From Chloroflexota bacterium (GTDB lineage: Bacteria > Chloroflexota > Dormibacteria > Aeolococcales > Aeolococcaceae): a stretch of DNA of 64,000 nt. The translations under genes were made by a program, and so were the position numbers. Numbering within the stretch: the stretch's first letter is position 1; each line of letters opens with the position of its first letter. The stretch is from NCBI GenBank assembly GCA_005880985.1, contig VBIQ01000007.1, positions 310,001 to 374,000 on the forward strand, written 5' to 3'. Positions 8,658-16,393 of this stretch are shown in pieces. A model generated the notes under the pieces. That model made no database searches. It saw only the letters and a program-made list of their open reading frames with translations, and was not told the origin of the DNA.

Positions 8658-9830
8658 ATGTCCGACCCCGAGACCCCGTTCGGCAACTACCAGTTCGAGA
8701 TCTACCTGGAGGGGCTGAGCGGGCGGCTGCCGGAGCTCCCCTTCACCTACGACGAGCTCGAGCGGGCGGCGCGCGAGGTGCTCGACCCCGGCGCCTTCGG
8801 ATACGTCGCCGGTGGTGCCGGCTCCGAGGACACGGTGCATGCCAACCGCGAGGCGTTCCGTCGCTGGCGCATCGTGCCGCGGATGCTCCGCGACGTCGGA
8901 CGGCGCCATCTCGCCACCACCGTGCTCGGCACCGAGATGCCGGCGCCGCTGATGCTGGCACCGGTGGGCGTGCAGTCGATCGTGCATCCCGATGCCGAGG
9001 TCGCCGTGGCCCGCGCCGCCGCCGCGCTCGGGGTGCCCATCGTCCTCAGCACCGCCTCGTCGAAGACGCTCGAGGAGGTCGCCGCGGCGGGAGGCGACGC
9101 GCCGCGCTGGTACCAGCTCTACTGGCCGCGCGATCCCGACTTCACCGTCAGCCTGCTGCGGCGGGCCGAGCAGGCGGGATACCGCGCCGTGGTGGTCACC
9201 CTCGACACCCCGATGCTCGGCTGGCGTCCTCGCGACCTGCGCCTCGCCTACCTCCCGTTCCTGCGCGGCGAGGGCATGGCCAACTACCTCTTCGATCCCG
9301 TCTTCCGCGCCGCGCTGCCGCGACCGCCGGAGGAGGACCTGATGAGCGCGCTGCTGCACTGGGCAGCGGTGTTCGCCGATCCTACGCTCACCTGGGAGCG
9401 AATCACCTTCCTTCGCGACAACACCCGCCTCCCCTTGCTGCTCAAGGGAATCCTCCATCCCGACGACGCGCGGCGGGCGGCGGCGGCGGGGGTCGACGGG
9501 ATCATCGTCTCCAACCATGGTGGACGCCAGGTCGACGGCGCCGTGGGTGCCCTCGACGCGCTGCCCGCCGTGGTCGAGGCCGCCGGCGGCGCCATGCCGG
9601 TGCTCTTCGACAGCGGCATCCGCACCGGTTCCGACATCGTCAAGGCGCTGGCACTGGGCGCGCGCGCGGTGCTGATCGGCCGGCCGTACATGTGGGGTCT
9701 CGGCCTGGGCGGCGAGCGGGGCGTGACGGCCGTGCTGCGCGCGTTTCTCGCCGACTTCGACCTGGCGATGGCGCTGAGCGGTCTGGCCGCGCTCGAGCAG
9801 CTCAGCCCCGACGTCCTCCGCCGCGACTGA
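8658..9830 (+). CDS. FMN-dependent alpha-hydroxyacid oxidase / lactate 2-monooxygenase-like
   Basis: 390 residues. This family oxidises alpha-hydroxy acids using FMN in a TIM barrel. Seen are GAFGYVAGGAGSEDT at the N terminus, MLAPVGVQSIVHPDAEVAVARAA, WYQLYWPRD, LDTPMLGWRPRDL, the FMN-binding lysine strand PLLLKGILH, the catalytic His in SNHGGRQVDGA (His287), and DSGIRTGSDIVKALALGARAV for phosphate binding. The opening NYQFEIYLEGL resembles the lactate 2-monooxygenase branch more than mitochondrial-type L-lactate dehydrogenase. It is the last gene of the CoA-transferase operon, which suggests a 2-hydroxy acid as pathway substrate or product. Confidence 0.9.
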   Translation: MSDPETPFGNYQFEIYLEGLSGRLPELPFTYDELERAAREVLDPGAFGYVAGGAGSEDTVHANREAFRRWRIVPRMLRDVGRRHLATTVLGTEMPAPLMLAPVGVQSIVHPDAEVAVARAAAALGVPIVLSTASSKTLEEVAAAGGDAPRWYQLYWPRDPDFTVSLLRRAEQAGYRAVVVTLDTPMLGWRPRDLRLAYLPFLRGEGMANYLFDPVFRAALPRPPEEDLMSALLHWAAVFADPTLTWERITFLRDNTRLPLLLKGILHPDDARRAAAAGVDGIIVSNHGGRQVDGAVGALDALPAVVEAAGGAMPVLFDSGIRTGSDIVKALALGARAVLIGRPYMWGLGLGGERGVTAVLRAFLADFDLAMALSGLAALEQLSPDVLRRD

Positions 9831-9864
9831 CCCCGGCGCGGACCCCGGGGGCCCCGGAGGCGCG

Positions 9865-9873
9865 TGCTAGACT
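9865..9873 (+). promoter_or_regulatory. Candidate extended -10 promoter and 5' leader of the cold-shock gene
   Basis: TGCTAGACT matches the extended -10 form TG-N-TANNNT. A start about seven bases downstream would give a leader of about 95 nt, which contains a GC hairpin (CGCCGG-CAG-CCGGCG, about 9893-9907). Long structured leaders are usual for cold-shock genes. No clear -35 box is visible. Confidence 0.35.
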
Positions 9874-9973
9874 CGAGTCCTCGCCGGCAGCCGGCGGGGT
9901 TCGCCGTGGATCGTCTCCCTTCTCGTACGACGCGGGCGTTCGTTCGATCGAATCGGGAAGGTAGGAGACAGAG

Positions 9974-10177
9974 ATGTCCACAGGAACCATCAAGAAGCTG
10001 GTCCACGACCGTGGTTTCGGCTTCATCACCGCCGAGGACGGCAAGGAGTACTTCTTCCACCGGAGCGCGCTCGAGGCGACCACCAGCTTCGACTCTCTCG
10101 CCGGTGGCGAGCAGGTCACCTTCGACGTCGAGCCCAGCCAGCGCGGCCCGCGCGCGACTCGCGTTCGCGTCGCCTAG
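9974..10177 (+). CDS. cspA: Cold-shock domain protein (CspA family)
   Basis: 67 residues, the standard size of a single cold-shock OB-fold. It binds single-stranded RNA and DNA and melts mRNA structure. RNP1 is seen as RGFGFITAEDG and RNP2 as EYFFHRSAL; the N terminus TGTIKKLVHDRGFGFI is canonical. The ATG has AGGAG eight bases upstream. It is a single-gene unit with a ~140-bp leader region upstream and a strong GC hairpin after the stop. Which temperature or growth-phase paralogue it is cannot be told. Confidence 0.95.
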   Translation: MSTGTIKKLVHDRGFGFITAEDGKEYFFHRSALEATTSFDSLAGGEQVTFDVEPSQRGPRATRVRVA

Positions 10178-10195
10178 CCGGGACTCGCGGCCGCG

Positions 10196-10235
10196 GGGAC
10201 CGGCGCTTCGGGGCCGCCCCGTGGTCGCCGGACCC
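10196..10235 (+). terminator. GC-rich hairpin after cspA (candidate terminator)
   Basis: GGGACCGGCG (10196-10205) pairs with CGCCGGACCC (10226-10235) with one A-A mismatch, and a second small GC hairpin lies in its loop. There is no T tract, as is common in very GC-rich genomes, so termination activity is inferred only from position 18 bases after the stop. Confidence 0.45.
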
Positions 10236-10263
10236 CGGCCCCGCGCGGCTCTGTAGCAGCGCT

Positions 10264-10276
10264 CACTGTTACACTG
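10264..10276 (+). promoter_or_regulatory. Direct repeat upstream of the merR-type gene
   Basis: CACTGTTACACTG contains two CACTG units eight bases apart, in the 170-bp gap before the MerR-family gene. A further CACTG lies in the promoter region of the acyl-CoA dehydrogenase at 11112-11116. It may be an operator, but this rests only on repetition and position. Confidence 0.25.
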
Positions 10277-10347
10277 CCGTCTGCTGAGAGAACCGCACGA
10301 CGCGGGCAGCGGCGGTCGCCGCCCCGGCGTGCGGCTGCTCGCGGGAG

Positions 10348-11106
10348 ATGCGGGTGACGGACGGATCGAGCCCTGGCCCAACCGACGGCAGCCCTGCCAG
10401 CTACACCGTCGACGGCTTGGCCGCCTTCACCGGGGTACCCAGTCGCACCATCCGCTTCTACCAGACCCAGGGGGTGCTGCCCGCTCCCGAGCGCCGCGGC
10501 CGGGTAGCCGTCTACAACGAGGAGCACGCCGAGCGGCTGCGGCTGATCGAGATGCTGCAGTCGCGCGGGCTGCGCATCGCCGCCATTCGCGACCTGGTTC
10601 GGCACGGCGCCGGCGACAACCTCTCGGTCAACCGATGGCTCGGGCTCGATGAGCGGCTGGCCACACCGTGGTCGGAGGATGCGCCGAAGCTCGTCAGCGA
10701 GGCGGAGCTGAGGCGGGTCTCCGGGCGCGACCGCGAGGGACTTGGGTCCCTGGAGGAGGCCGGGCTGGTGCGACGCCAGGGTGGCGGCCGCAGCGCCGGA
10801 TACCTGGTGCCCAGCCCCGGCTTGCTGCGGGTGACACTGCAGCTCGAGAAGTCGGGAATTGATCTGGAGACGGCCGCCGGCGCCGCGGCGATCCTCCGGC
10901 GCCGCCTGGCACGGGCGGCCGACGAGCTGGTGGCCCACTTCGCCTCCCGCGTCGGAACAGGGTTCGGCCGCCGGGTCGCACCGGCAGAGATCGGTGCCGC
11001 CCTGGAGGCGCTGCGGCCCCTCGGGGTCGAGGCGGTGCGGCTGATCTTCGCCCAGGAGATCGAGCGCTCTCTGCGCCGGCTGATCAAGGTCGGCGTGAAA
11101 CCTTGA
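10348..11106 (+). CDS. MerR-family transcriptional regulator
   Basis: 252 residues. The N-terminal winged helix-turn-helix reads YTVDGLAAFTGVPSRTIRFYQTQGVLPAPERRGRVAVYNEEHAERL, classic MerR, followed by the dimerisation helix start LRIAAIRDLV. The C-terminal ~150 residues hold no cysteine cluster, so it is not a metal sensor of the MerR/CueR type; an organic or acyl-CoA ligand is more likely (inference). It lies directly upstream of an acyl-CoA dehydrogenase, 31 bases away on the same strand. That suggests either co-transcription or direct control, as in MerR-type regulators of beta-oxidation. Confidence 0.88.
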   Translation: MRVTDGSSPGPTDGSPASYTVDGLAAFTGVPSRTIRFYQTQGVLPAPERRGRVAVYNEEHAERLRLIEMLQSRGLRIAAIRDLVRHGAGDNLSVNRWLGLDERLATPWSEDAPKLVSEAELRRVSGRDREGLGSLEEAGLVRRQGGGRSAGYLVPSPGLLRVTLQLEKSGIDLETAAGAAAILRRRLARAADELVAHFASRVGTGFGRRVAPAEIGAALEALRPLGVEAVRLIFAQEIERSLRRLIKVGVKP

Positions 11107-11132
11107 CACTCCCCACTGCAACATTTTATCGT
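11103..11132 (+). promoter_or_regulatory. Candidate promoter of the acyl-CoA dehydrogenase
   Basis: A perfect TTGACA (11103-11108, overlapping the merR stop) is followed after 18 bases by TATCGT (11127-11132). The predicted transcription start falls at about the ATG at 11138, so the message could be leaderless. CACTG inside the spacer repeats the unit seen upstream of merR. Confidence 0.4.
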
Positions 11133-11137
11133 GCCAG

Positions 11138-12406
11138 ATGAGCATGGCCACGACCCAGCCGACCACCGCCCCGCTGCCCTCCTTCGCGCTGACGCCCGAC
11201 CTGATCACCATCCGTGACTGGGCGCACGAGTTCGCCGCCCGGGTGATCCGACCCGCCGCCGCGGAGTGGGACGAGCGAGAGGAGACGCCCTGGCCCATCC
11301 TCCAGGAGGCGGCCAAGATCGGCCTCTACGGATTCGAGTTCGTCCACACCTCCTACGGCGAGGAGAGTGGGCTCACCATGCCGCTGGTCAACGAGGAGAT
11401 CTTCTGGGGAGACGCCGGCATCGGGCTCTCCATCTTCGGCTCCCAGCTCGCCTGCGCCGGCATCTTCGCCGCCGCCACCCCCGAGCAGATGATCGAATGG
11501 ATGCCCCGCTGCTTCGGCACCCCCGACGACATCAAGCTCGGCGCCTTCGCCATCACCGAGCCCAACTCCGGCAGCGACGTCGGCAGCCTGCGCACCCGGG
11601 CCCGACGTGAGGGCAACGACTGGATCATCGACGGCACCAAGTGCTTCATCACCAACGGCGGCATCGCCGACGTGCACGTGGTGGTCGCCACCGTCGATCC
11701 CTCGCTGGGTCACCGCGGTCAGGCCACCTTCGTCATCGAGAAGGGCACTCCGGGTCTGTCGCAGGGAGCCAAACACCGCAAGCTCGGCATTCGCGCTTCG
11801 CACACCGCCGAGGTGGTGCTCGACGGGGTGCGCGTCCCCATGGCGAACCTGTTGGGCGGCCTGGAGAAGCTCGAGGAGAGGCTGGCCAAGGCCCCCGTAC
11901 CTGCCAACAGTGGCGGAAACGGCAGCGCTCCGCGAGGCACCTCGGCGGCGCTGCGCACTCTGGAGATGTCGCGGCCGTCGGTCGGCGCCCAGGCGGTCGG
12001 CATCGCCCGCGCCGCTCACGAGTTCGCTCTCGAGTACGCGACCACCCGCAGCCAGTTCGGCCGCCCGATCATCACCAATCAGGCGATCTCTTTCCTGCTC
12101 GCCGACATGGCGGTGGAGATCGACGCCGCCCGGCTGCTCTGCTGGCGCGCCGCCTGGATGGGCCGGCAGGGACATACCTTCGCCCGGGCCGAGGGCTCGA
12201 TGGCCAAGCTCAAGGCCGGCGAGGTTGCCAACTGGGTCACCGATCAGGCGATCAGCATCCTCGGCGGCTGGGGATACGTGCGCGACTACCCGGTGCAGCG
12301 CTGGCACCGCGACGCCAAGATCTACACGATCTTCGAGGGGACGCGGGAGATCCAGCGCCGGGTGATCGCCCGCGCCCTCAGCAACGGGGCCAGCGAGCCG
12401 GCCTGA
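11138..12406 (+). CDS. Acyl-CoA dehydrogenase
   Basis: 422 residues. FAD-dependent alpha,beta-dehydrogenation of an acyl-CoA. The FAD/substrate loop AFAITEPNSGSDVGSLRTRA, then KCFITNGG, the SRPSVGAQAVGIA region, RSQFGRPIITNQAISFLLADM and the C-terminal QAISILGGWGYVRDYPVQRWHRDAKI are all diagnostic. A Glu in TIFEGTREIQ is the expected catalytic base position. The loop around residues 245-270 is Gly/Ser-rich and longer than usual. Substrate chain length is not readable. The gene follows merR with a good -35 box between them and is likely regulated by that protein. Confidence 0.93.
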   Translation: MSMATTQPTTAPLPSFALTPDLITIRDWAHEFAARVIRPAAAEWDEREETPWPILQEAAKIGLYGFEFVHTSYGEESGLTMPLVNEEIFWGDAGIGLSIFGSQLACAGIFAAATPEQMIEWMPRCFGTPDDIKLGAFAITEPNSGSDVGSLRTRARREGNDWIIDGTKCFITNGGIADVHVVVATVDPSLGHRGQATFVIEKGTPGLSQGAKHRKLGIRASHTAEVVLDGVRVPMANLLGGLEKLEERLAKAPVPANSGGNGSAPRGTSAALRTLEMSRPSVGAQAVGIARAAHEFALEYATTRSQFGRPIITNQAISFLLADMAVEIDAARLLCWRAAWMGRQGHTFARAEGSMAKLKAGEVANWVTDQAISILGGWGYVRDYPVQRWHRDAKIYTIFEGTREIQRRVIARALSNGASEPA

Positions 12407-12415
12407 CGTCGTTCG

Positions 12416-13540
12416 TCAGTTCCCTCGTTTGAGGACTGCGTGCAGCACGCCGCGGCCGTCGCGGTGGAGCAGGCGCACCGCATGCCGAACCCGGGCCGCG
12501 CCCAACTTCAGCGGGTGGTCACCGTGCGAGTACAGCGCGTCGAGGTAGTCGCGCGCGAATGCAAGGCGGAGGTTGCGCCGAAGATGAGCCGGCCACCCCA
12601 GCCCGAAATTGGCAAGCACGCGCGCTTCATGGAACCTTGGACGCATGCCGTCGGGGTAACCCTCCGGGAGCATCAACCCAGTGAATCGATGCGCCAACCA
12701 CAGGTGGTTGCGTAGCGCCCTCGACAGGCCATGTCCGTCCATCCGGGCATCGATGAGTGCCCAGTCCACGCACCGACCGTGGACCTGGATGAGGCTGGTC
12801 AGGGTGAGCAGGTGGCGCAAGGGAAGCCCGGCCACCGCCTGATTGTGGTCCTGGACAGCGGCGTGGAGAACGCAGTGCAGCACCTGATGAGTGGGACACA
12901 GCATCCGGGCTCGGGCCGTGCCCACCGCGATGTCGGAGCTCTCGGCCCAGGCCTCGGCCGCGGACAGGACAGCCGGGATCGGCGGCGAACCGAGCTCGAG
13001 GTGAACCTCGATCGGGCCGGGTCCGCCGGGTTGCGCCAGGGCGAGGTCATGCACAAACGGCTTGCCGGGTGCGGGCTCGTATCCCAGGTCGCGCAGGACG
13101 TCGACAGTTCTTGCCAGCCTACCGGTGGGAACGGCCACGTCGAGGTCGGCCATCCACCGGCTTCCCGCATCCGCCAGGGTGCCGTCCACGAGCTGCGCCG
13201 CGCCCTTGAAGAGCAGGGGGGTGATCCCCACTCGGTTGAGTGCCTCCACGGCTTCCGCCAGACGGTGCTGGAAGGCGAGGTTCCGGATCGTATTCCAGCG
13301 GTGATGCGCACGCAGCAGCGCGGCGATGTCCTCCGGCAAGGCGCAGCCGCGATCGCGAAGCGCGCACCAGAGCTGCGGTGCCACATTGAGCTCCATGGCC
13401 ACGCCCACCGCATCGTGCCACTCGGTCCACCCCGGGTCGCCTGCCCTTCGATCGGGGTACGCCATGGTCCTCCCCCCGAGCATCGGGCAGAGGTGGCGCA
13501 GCGCACGGACGCGCCGTCGAGGCGAACGAGGCGCACTCAT
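12416..13540 (-). CDS. NTP_transf_5-like nucleotidyltransferase family protein
   Basis: 374 residues. The N-terminal half resembles the 'uncharacterised nucleotidyltransferase' family often found beside PqqD-like and HPr-kinase-like proteins: GITPLLFKGAAQLVDGTLADAGSRWMADLDVAVP contains the family KG and the D-x-D (DLDV) metal-binding pair, and IEVHLEL follows as third strand. The C-terminal half is helical, with HQVLHCVLHAAVQDH. ATG at 13540 is preferred to that at 13576 because GGAG lies five bases upstream. The gene is divergent from the PqqD-like gene and faces the acyl-CoA dehydrogenase convergently with a 9-bp gap. Its substrate is unknown; context points to peptide or glycan tailoring. 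Confidence 0.75.
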   Translation of the reverse strand: MSAPRSPRRRVRALRHLCPMLGGRTMAYPDRRAGDPGWTEWHDAVGVAMELNVAPQLWCALRDRGCALPEDIAALLRAHHRWNTIRNLAFQHRLAEAVEALNRVGITPLLFKGAAQLVDGTLADAGSRWMADLDVAVPTGRLARTVDVLRDLGYEPAPGKPFVHDLALAQPGGPGPIEVHLELGSPPIPAVLSAAEAWAESSDIAVGTARARMLCPTHQVLHCVLHAAVQDHNQAVAGLPLRHLLTLTSLIQVHGRCVDWALIDARMDGHGLSRALRNHLWLAHRFTGLMLPEGYPDGMRPRFHEARVLANFGLGWPAHLRRNLRLAFARDYLDALYSHGDHPLKLGAARVRHAVRLLHRDGRGVLHAVLKRGN

Positions 13541-13639
13541 GGCTCTCCGGGGCCACCGGGTCTGGACTTCGACCACAGCGTACCGATCCCTCCGCGGGGC
13601 AGGAGCTGAGTAAGCGCTGAGACCGACGTTACCCTACCC

Positions 13640-13653
13640 TCGCCAATTGGCGA
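13640..13653. promoter_or_regulatory. Perfect 14-bp palindrome between divergent genes
   Basis: TCGCCAATTGGCGA is fully self-complementary and lies 13 bases before the ATG of the PqqD-like gene and 100 bases before the divergent nucleotidyltransferase start. A dimeric repressor operator is the simplest reading. No regulator gene adjoins it. Confidence 0.4.
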
Positions 13654-13666
13654 CGCCCTCCCTACA

Positions 13667-14101
13667 ATGCCGGTCGTGCGACTTCGGGTCAACGCGCCTC
13701 ACGTCATCCACGAAAGCTTTGATGGCGACGTCGTTGTGATCAAGCTCGCCACCGGCGTGTACTACAGCCTCACCGACACGGCCGCTGAGATCTGGGACCT
13801 GCTCGAGGCCGGGGTCACCTCCGATCAGCTCCCCGCCTTCCTCGCGGACCGTTACGAGCAAAGCGCTGACGCCATTGCAGGGGTCGTGAGTGAATTCGTC
13901 GGCGAACTGTGCGCCGACGAGTTGATGATCCCGGACGGTGCCATACCCTCAGGCAAGCTGCCCACGTCCGGCGCTGCGGCCTGCGCTCGGACGGCCTTCC
14001 GAGCTCCCCGGTTGGATCGCTTCACCGATATGCAGCACCTCATCACCCTCGACCCCATCCACGATGTCGACGAGGAACAGGGGTGGCCGCACACCCGGTG
14101 A
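13667..14101 (+). CDS. PqqD-family (RRE-like) protein with C-terminal tail
   Basis: 144 residues. Residues 1-85 match the PqqD peptide-recognition fold: VNAPHVIHESFDGDVVVIKLATGVYYSLTDTAAEIWDLLEAG, then a helical half. PqqD-like domains bind RiPP precursor peptides. Past a Pro/Ala linker, the last ~35 residues (PRLDRFTDMQHLI and LDPIHDVDEEQGWP) form a separate, well-defined acidic tail ending in GWP. I recall similar tails on other PqqD-like proteins; this could be a substrate segment fused to its own recognition domain (inference). There is no SD before the ATG; a GTG at 13676 is possible. The downstream glycosyltransferase start overlaps it by 38 bp. Confidence 0.72.
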   Translation: MPVVRLRVNAPHVIHESFDGDVVVIKLATGVYYSLTDTAAEIWDLLEAGVTSDQLPAFLADRYEQSADAIAGVVSEFVGELCADELMIPDGAIPSGKLPTSGAAACARTAFRAPRLDRFTDMQHLITLDPIHDVDEEQGWPHTR

Positions 14102-15458
14102 CCAGCCGGGTCTTGGAGACCCGCTCCTGACTGGCGTCCCCATCAGCATCGTCATAGCAGTTCGCAATGGGGCGATTCACCTCAAGGGCGCCATCGCGAG
14201 CGTGCGCGCGCAGAGCTGTGGACCTGTCGAGATCATCGTCGTCGACGACGCCTCGCGCGACGACACCTGCAGCGTGGCTGCCGAGAGCGGCGCCGACCGC
14301 ATCGCCCGTCTGGACGTGGCCCAAGGGCCCTCGATGGCACGCAATATTGGAATCGCTCTTGCCTCCGGAGAGCGGATCACCTTTCTCGACGCCACCGACC
14401 GAATGGCCCCGGGCCGCCTCTGTCACCAGCGGCGATGGCTCGACCAGCACCCCCACATGGCGGGAGTCTTCGCCGATCTGGGCGTTGAGGCGGGCTCCGG
14501 TGGATTGAGTGACTCGGGCGATGGATTACCGATCTCCGTGATGCTCCGCGTCCCGGTGTTGCTCAATCACGGTGGTTTCGACCCTCGCTGCGGCACAGCA
14601 GAGGATGGCGAGTTGCTGAAGCGTCTCGAGCGGGGCGGGGCCAGGATCGGCCGCCTCAAGGAGCCGCTGACGGTCAGTCCGAGCCATCGTCGTCGTACCA
14701 GGCATCACAGCGGTGCCATGTGGTCGGCTTCGGGGGGTACCGTCCATCAGCCAGCACCCTCCTCGCCGGCGCCGACGATCAGCGTGCTCATCCCTGTTTT
14801 TGAGACGCGCCGCTATCTCGCCGCGGCCGTGGAGAGCGTGCTTGCCGATGCACTACCCGGCACGGAGATCGTAATTGTCGACGACGGGTCGCGTGATGGC
14901 AGCTTCGATCTGGCACTCCAGCTGCAACGGGACGAGCCGTCTGTCCGAGCGGTACGCCAGCCGCATGCCGGTGCCGGCGCGGCCCGCAACCTAGGTCTGT
15001 TGCTCGCCCGCGGGCGCTACGTCGCCATGCTCGACGCCGACGACCTTTCGATGCCCGGTAGGTTTCGCTCTCAGCTGGCCAGCCTCGAGGACGACCCCAC
15101 CATCGAATTCGTCTTCGGCGGAATCGAAGAGTTCATCAGTGACGATTCGCCACCCGCCGTCGCGGCTCGGCTGCGACCTCGCGTCGTCGCGTCGGGGCAC
15201 GGAACGTCCTCATTGCTGGCCCGCCGCGCCGCGATGGCTGAGGTCGGCCTGTTCCCCGCGGGCTCGGCAATCGCCGATTGGCCGGAGTGGTATGCGCGAG
15301 CGGTTGATCGGGAGGTTCGAATGGTCTCAGTGCCCCACGTGGTCGCCCGGCGGCGCCTCCACGGCGCCAACCACAGCCTCGTCCACGACACTGCCCGCAG
15401 TCAATATCTGGGAATCCTCAGGCGGTCGCTGGTCCGCCGCAGCGGCCTTGGCTCGTGA
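14064..15458 (+). CDS. Tandem-domain GT2 glycosyltransferase
   Basis: 464 residues with two family-2 glycosyltransferase domains. Domain 1 (about 25-215) starts PISIVIAVRNG, has VEIIVVDDASRDDT and FLDATDRM where the D-x-D motif should be. Domain 2 (about 235-455) starts ISVLIPVFETRRYL and has TEIVIVDDGSRDG and MLDADDLSMPGR with an intact D-x-D. The first domain thus looks catalytically weakened. The ATG at 14064 is the only in-frame ATG before domain 1 and overlaps the PqqD-like gene by 38 bp, implying coupling. Its 3' end overlaps the convergent deacetylase by 41 bp. The acceptor is unknown. Confidence 0.8.
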   Translation: MSTRNRGGRTPGDQPGLGDPLLTGVPISIVIAVRNGAIHLKGAIASVRAQSCGPVEIIVVDDASRDDTCSVAAESGADRIARLDVAQGPSMARNIGIALASGERITFLDATDRMAPGRLCHQRRWLDQHPHMAGVFADLGVEAGSGGLSDSGDGLPISVMLRVPVLLNHGGFDPRCGTAEDGELLKRLERGGARIGRLKEPLTVSPSHRRRTRHHSGAMWSASGGTVHQPAPSSPAPTISVLIPVFETRRYLAAAVESVLADALPGTEIVIVDDGSRDGSFDLALQLQRDEPSVRAVRQPHAGAGAARNLGLLLARGRYVAMLDADDLSMPGRFRSQLASLEDDPTIEFVFGGIEEFISDDSPPAVAARLRPRVVASGHGTSSLLARRAAMAEVGLFPAGSAIADWPEWYARAVDREVRMVSVPHVVARRRLHGANHSLVHDTARSQYLGILRRSLVRRSGLGS

Positions 15459-16371
15459 GATTCTGGCTGGCGGCGACGTCGGAGGTCGGCTCCTCGGCTA
15501 GGTACAGGGGCGCCAACTCGCCAAGAACCGCTTCCGCGCGCCGCTGAAACCAGAGTCGACGAACGGGTTCGCCCTGCTGCAACAAGGCGCCCACCGTGAG
15601 GGCGGTCCAGCCGCCACGGCCAGCCTCTTCGAGAAGGCGACCGAGCAGCCAGCCGCGTCGTCCCGGTGCCGACGGTGCGCCATCATGCACAAGCATGATC
15701 CCACCGGGCTCCAACTCTTCGAAGGCGACCACGACATGGCGATCGAGGTCGAGGTCGAGAAAGTCTCTGGGAGACGAGCTCCAGCCGACGACCTCCATGC
15801 CTGATCCTCGCGCGATGATGTAGGAGACCAGGCTCTGCGTCCCATAGGGAGGCCGGAAGTACCTGACTCGTCGCCCGATCAGCTGCTCCAGGCGATCTCG
15901 GGCACCACGGATCATTGCTGCGGCCGCTCGTGGAGAGCACCGCGTCAGATCGACGTGATCCTGACCATGGAGCGCCACTTCGTGGCCGGCCGCGACGATG
16001 TCGGCCACCACTCCGGGGAGACCGATGGCATTGCGGACAATGACGAAGAAGGTTGCCCTTGCGCCGCGGTCAGCGAGGATGGTCAGGATCCTGGGAGTGT
16101 TCAGCCGGTGAGGGCCGTCGTCGAAGGTCAGCGCGAAGACCGGATCATGGGTGCGCACACCATGAACCGATCCTGCCAATCTCGCCAATGCCGTCCCCGC
16201 GACGCCCGCGGGGGCGTTCCGCCTCATCGCTTCGGTACCGGCAGACCTGTCGCCCGCTGACGCATCACCTGCCGATGGGTCGGCACGCAGCAGGCCACGT
16301 TCGACGCCCTGAGTTTGGTGGGCGGGGATGACCACGCTGACGAGGGGCTGCTCACTCACCTTGCCAGCCAT
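15418..16371 (-). CDS. Polysaccharide deacetylase (NodB domain) with GT2-like N-terminal scar
   Basis: 317 residues. The NodB core runs from about 75 to 260: FALTFDDGPHRLNTP (motif 1, metal Asp), HEVALHGQDHVDL (motif 2, H-x3-H), RYFRPPYGTQS (motif 3) and IMLVHDGAP (motif 5), so metal-dependent removal of acetyl groups from a glycan is likely. Oddly, residues 8-20 (QPLVSVVIPAHQ) read as the start of a GT2 glycosyltransferase and then break into Ala/Asp/Ser-rich sequence, as though a glycosyltransferase 5' end were joined to the deacetylase. A second ATG at 16227 would give a normal-length enzyme. It follows the MBL-fold gene by 22 bp and overlaps the GT2 gene end convergently. Confidence 0.82.
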   Translation of the reverse strand: MAGKVSEQPLVSVVIPAHQTQGVERGLLRADPSAGDASAGDRSAGTEAMRRNAPAGVAGTALARLAGSVHGVRTHDPVFALTFDDGPHRLNTPRILTILADRGARATFFVIVRNAIGLPGVVADIVAAGHEVALHGQDHVDLTRCSPRAAAAMIRGARDRLEQLIGRRVRYFRPPYGTQSLVSYIIARGSGMEVVGWSSSPRDFLDLDLDRHVVVAFEELEPGGIMLVHDGAPSAPGRRGWLLGRLLEEAGRGGWTALTVGALLQQGEPVRRLWFQRRAEAVLGELAPLYLAEEPTSDVAASQNLTSQGRCGGPATA

Positions 16372-16393
16372 GGACTCGCCTGCGCTGGCCCGG

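Noticed and set aside
12731-13609. A 292-residue plus-strand frame opposite the nucleotidyltransferase
   Set aside because: Composition is antisense-like; the minus-strand frame has recognisable KG and DLDV nucleotidyltransferase motifs and a good start.
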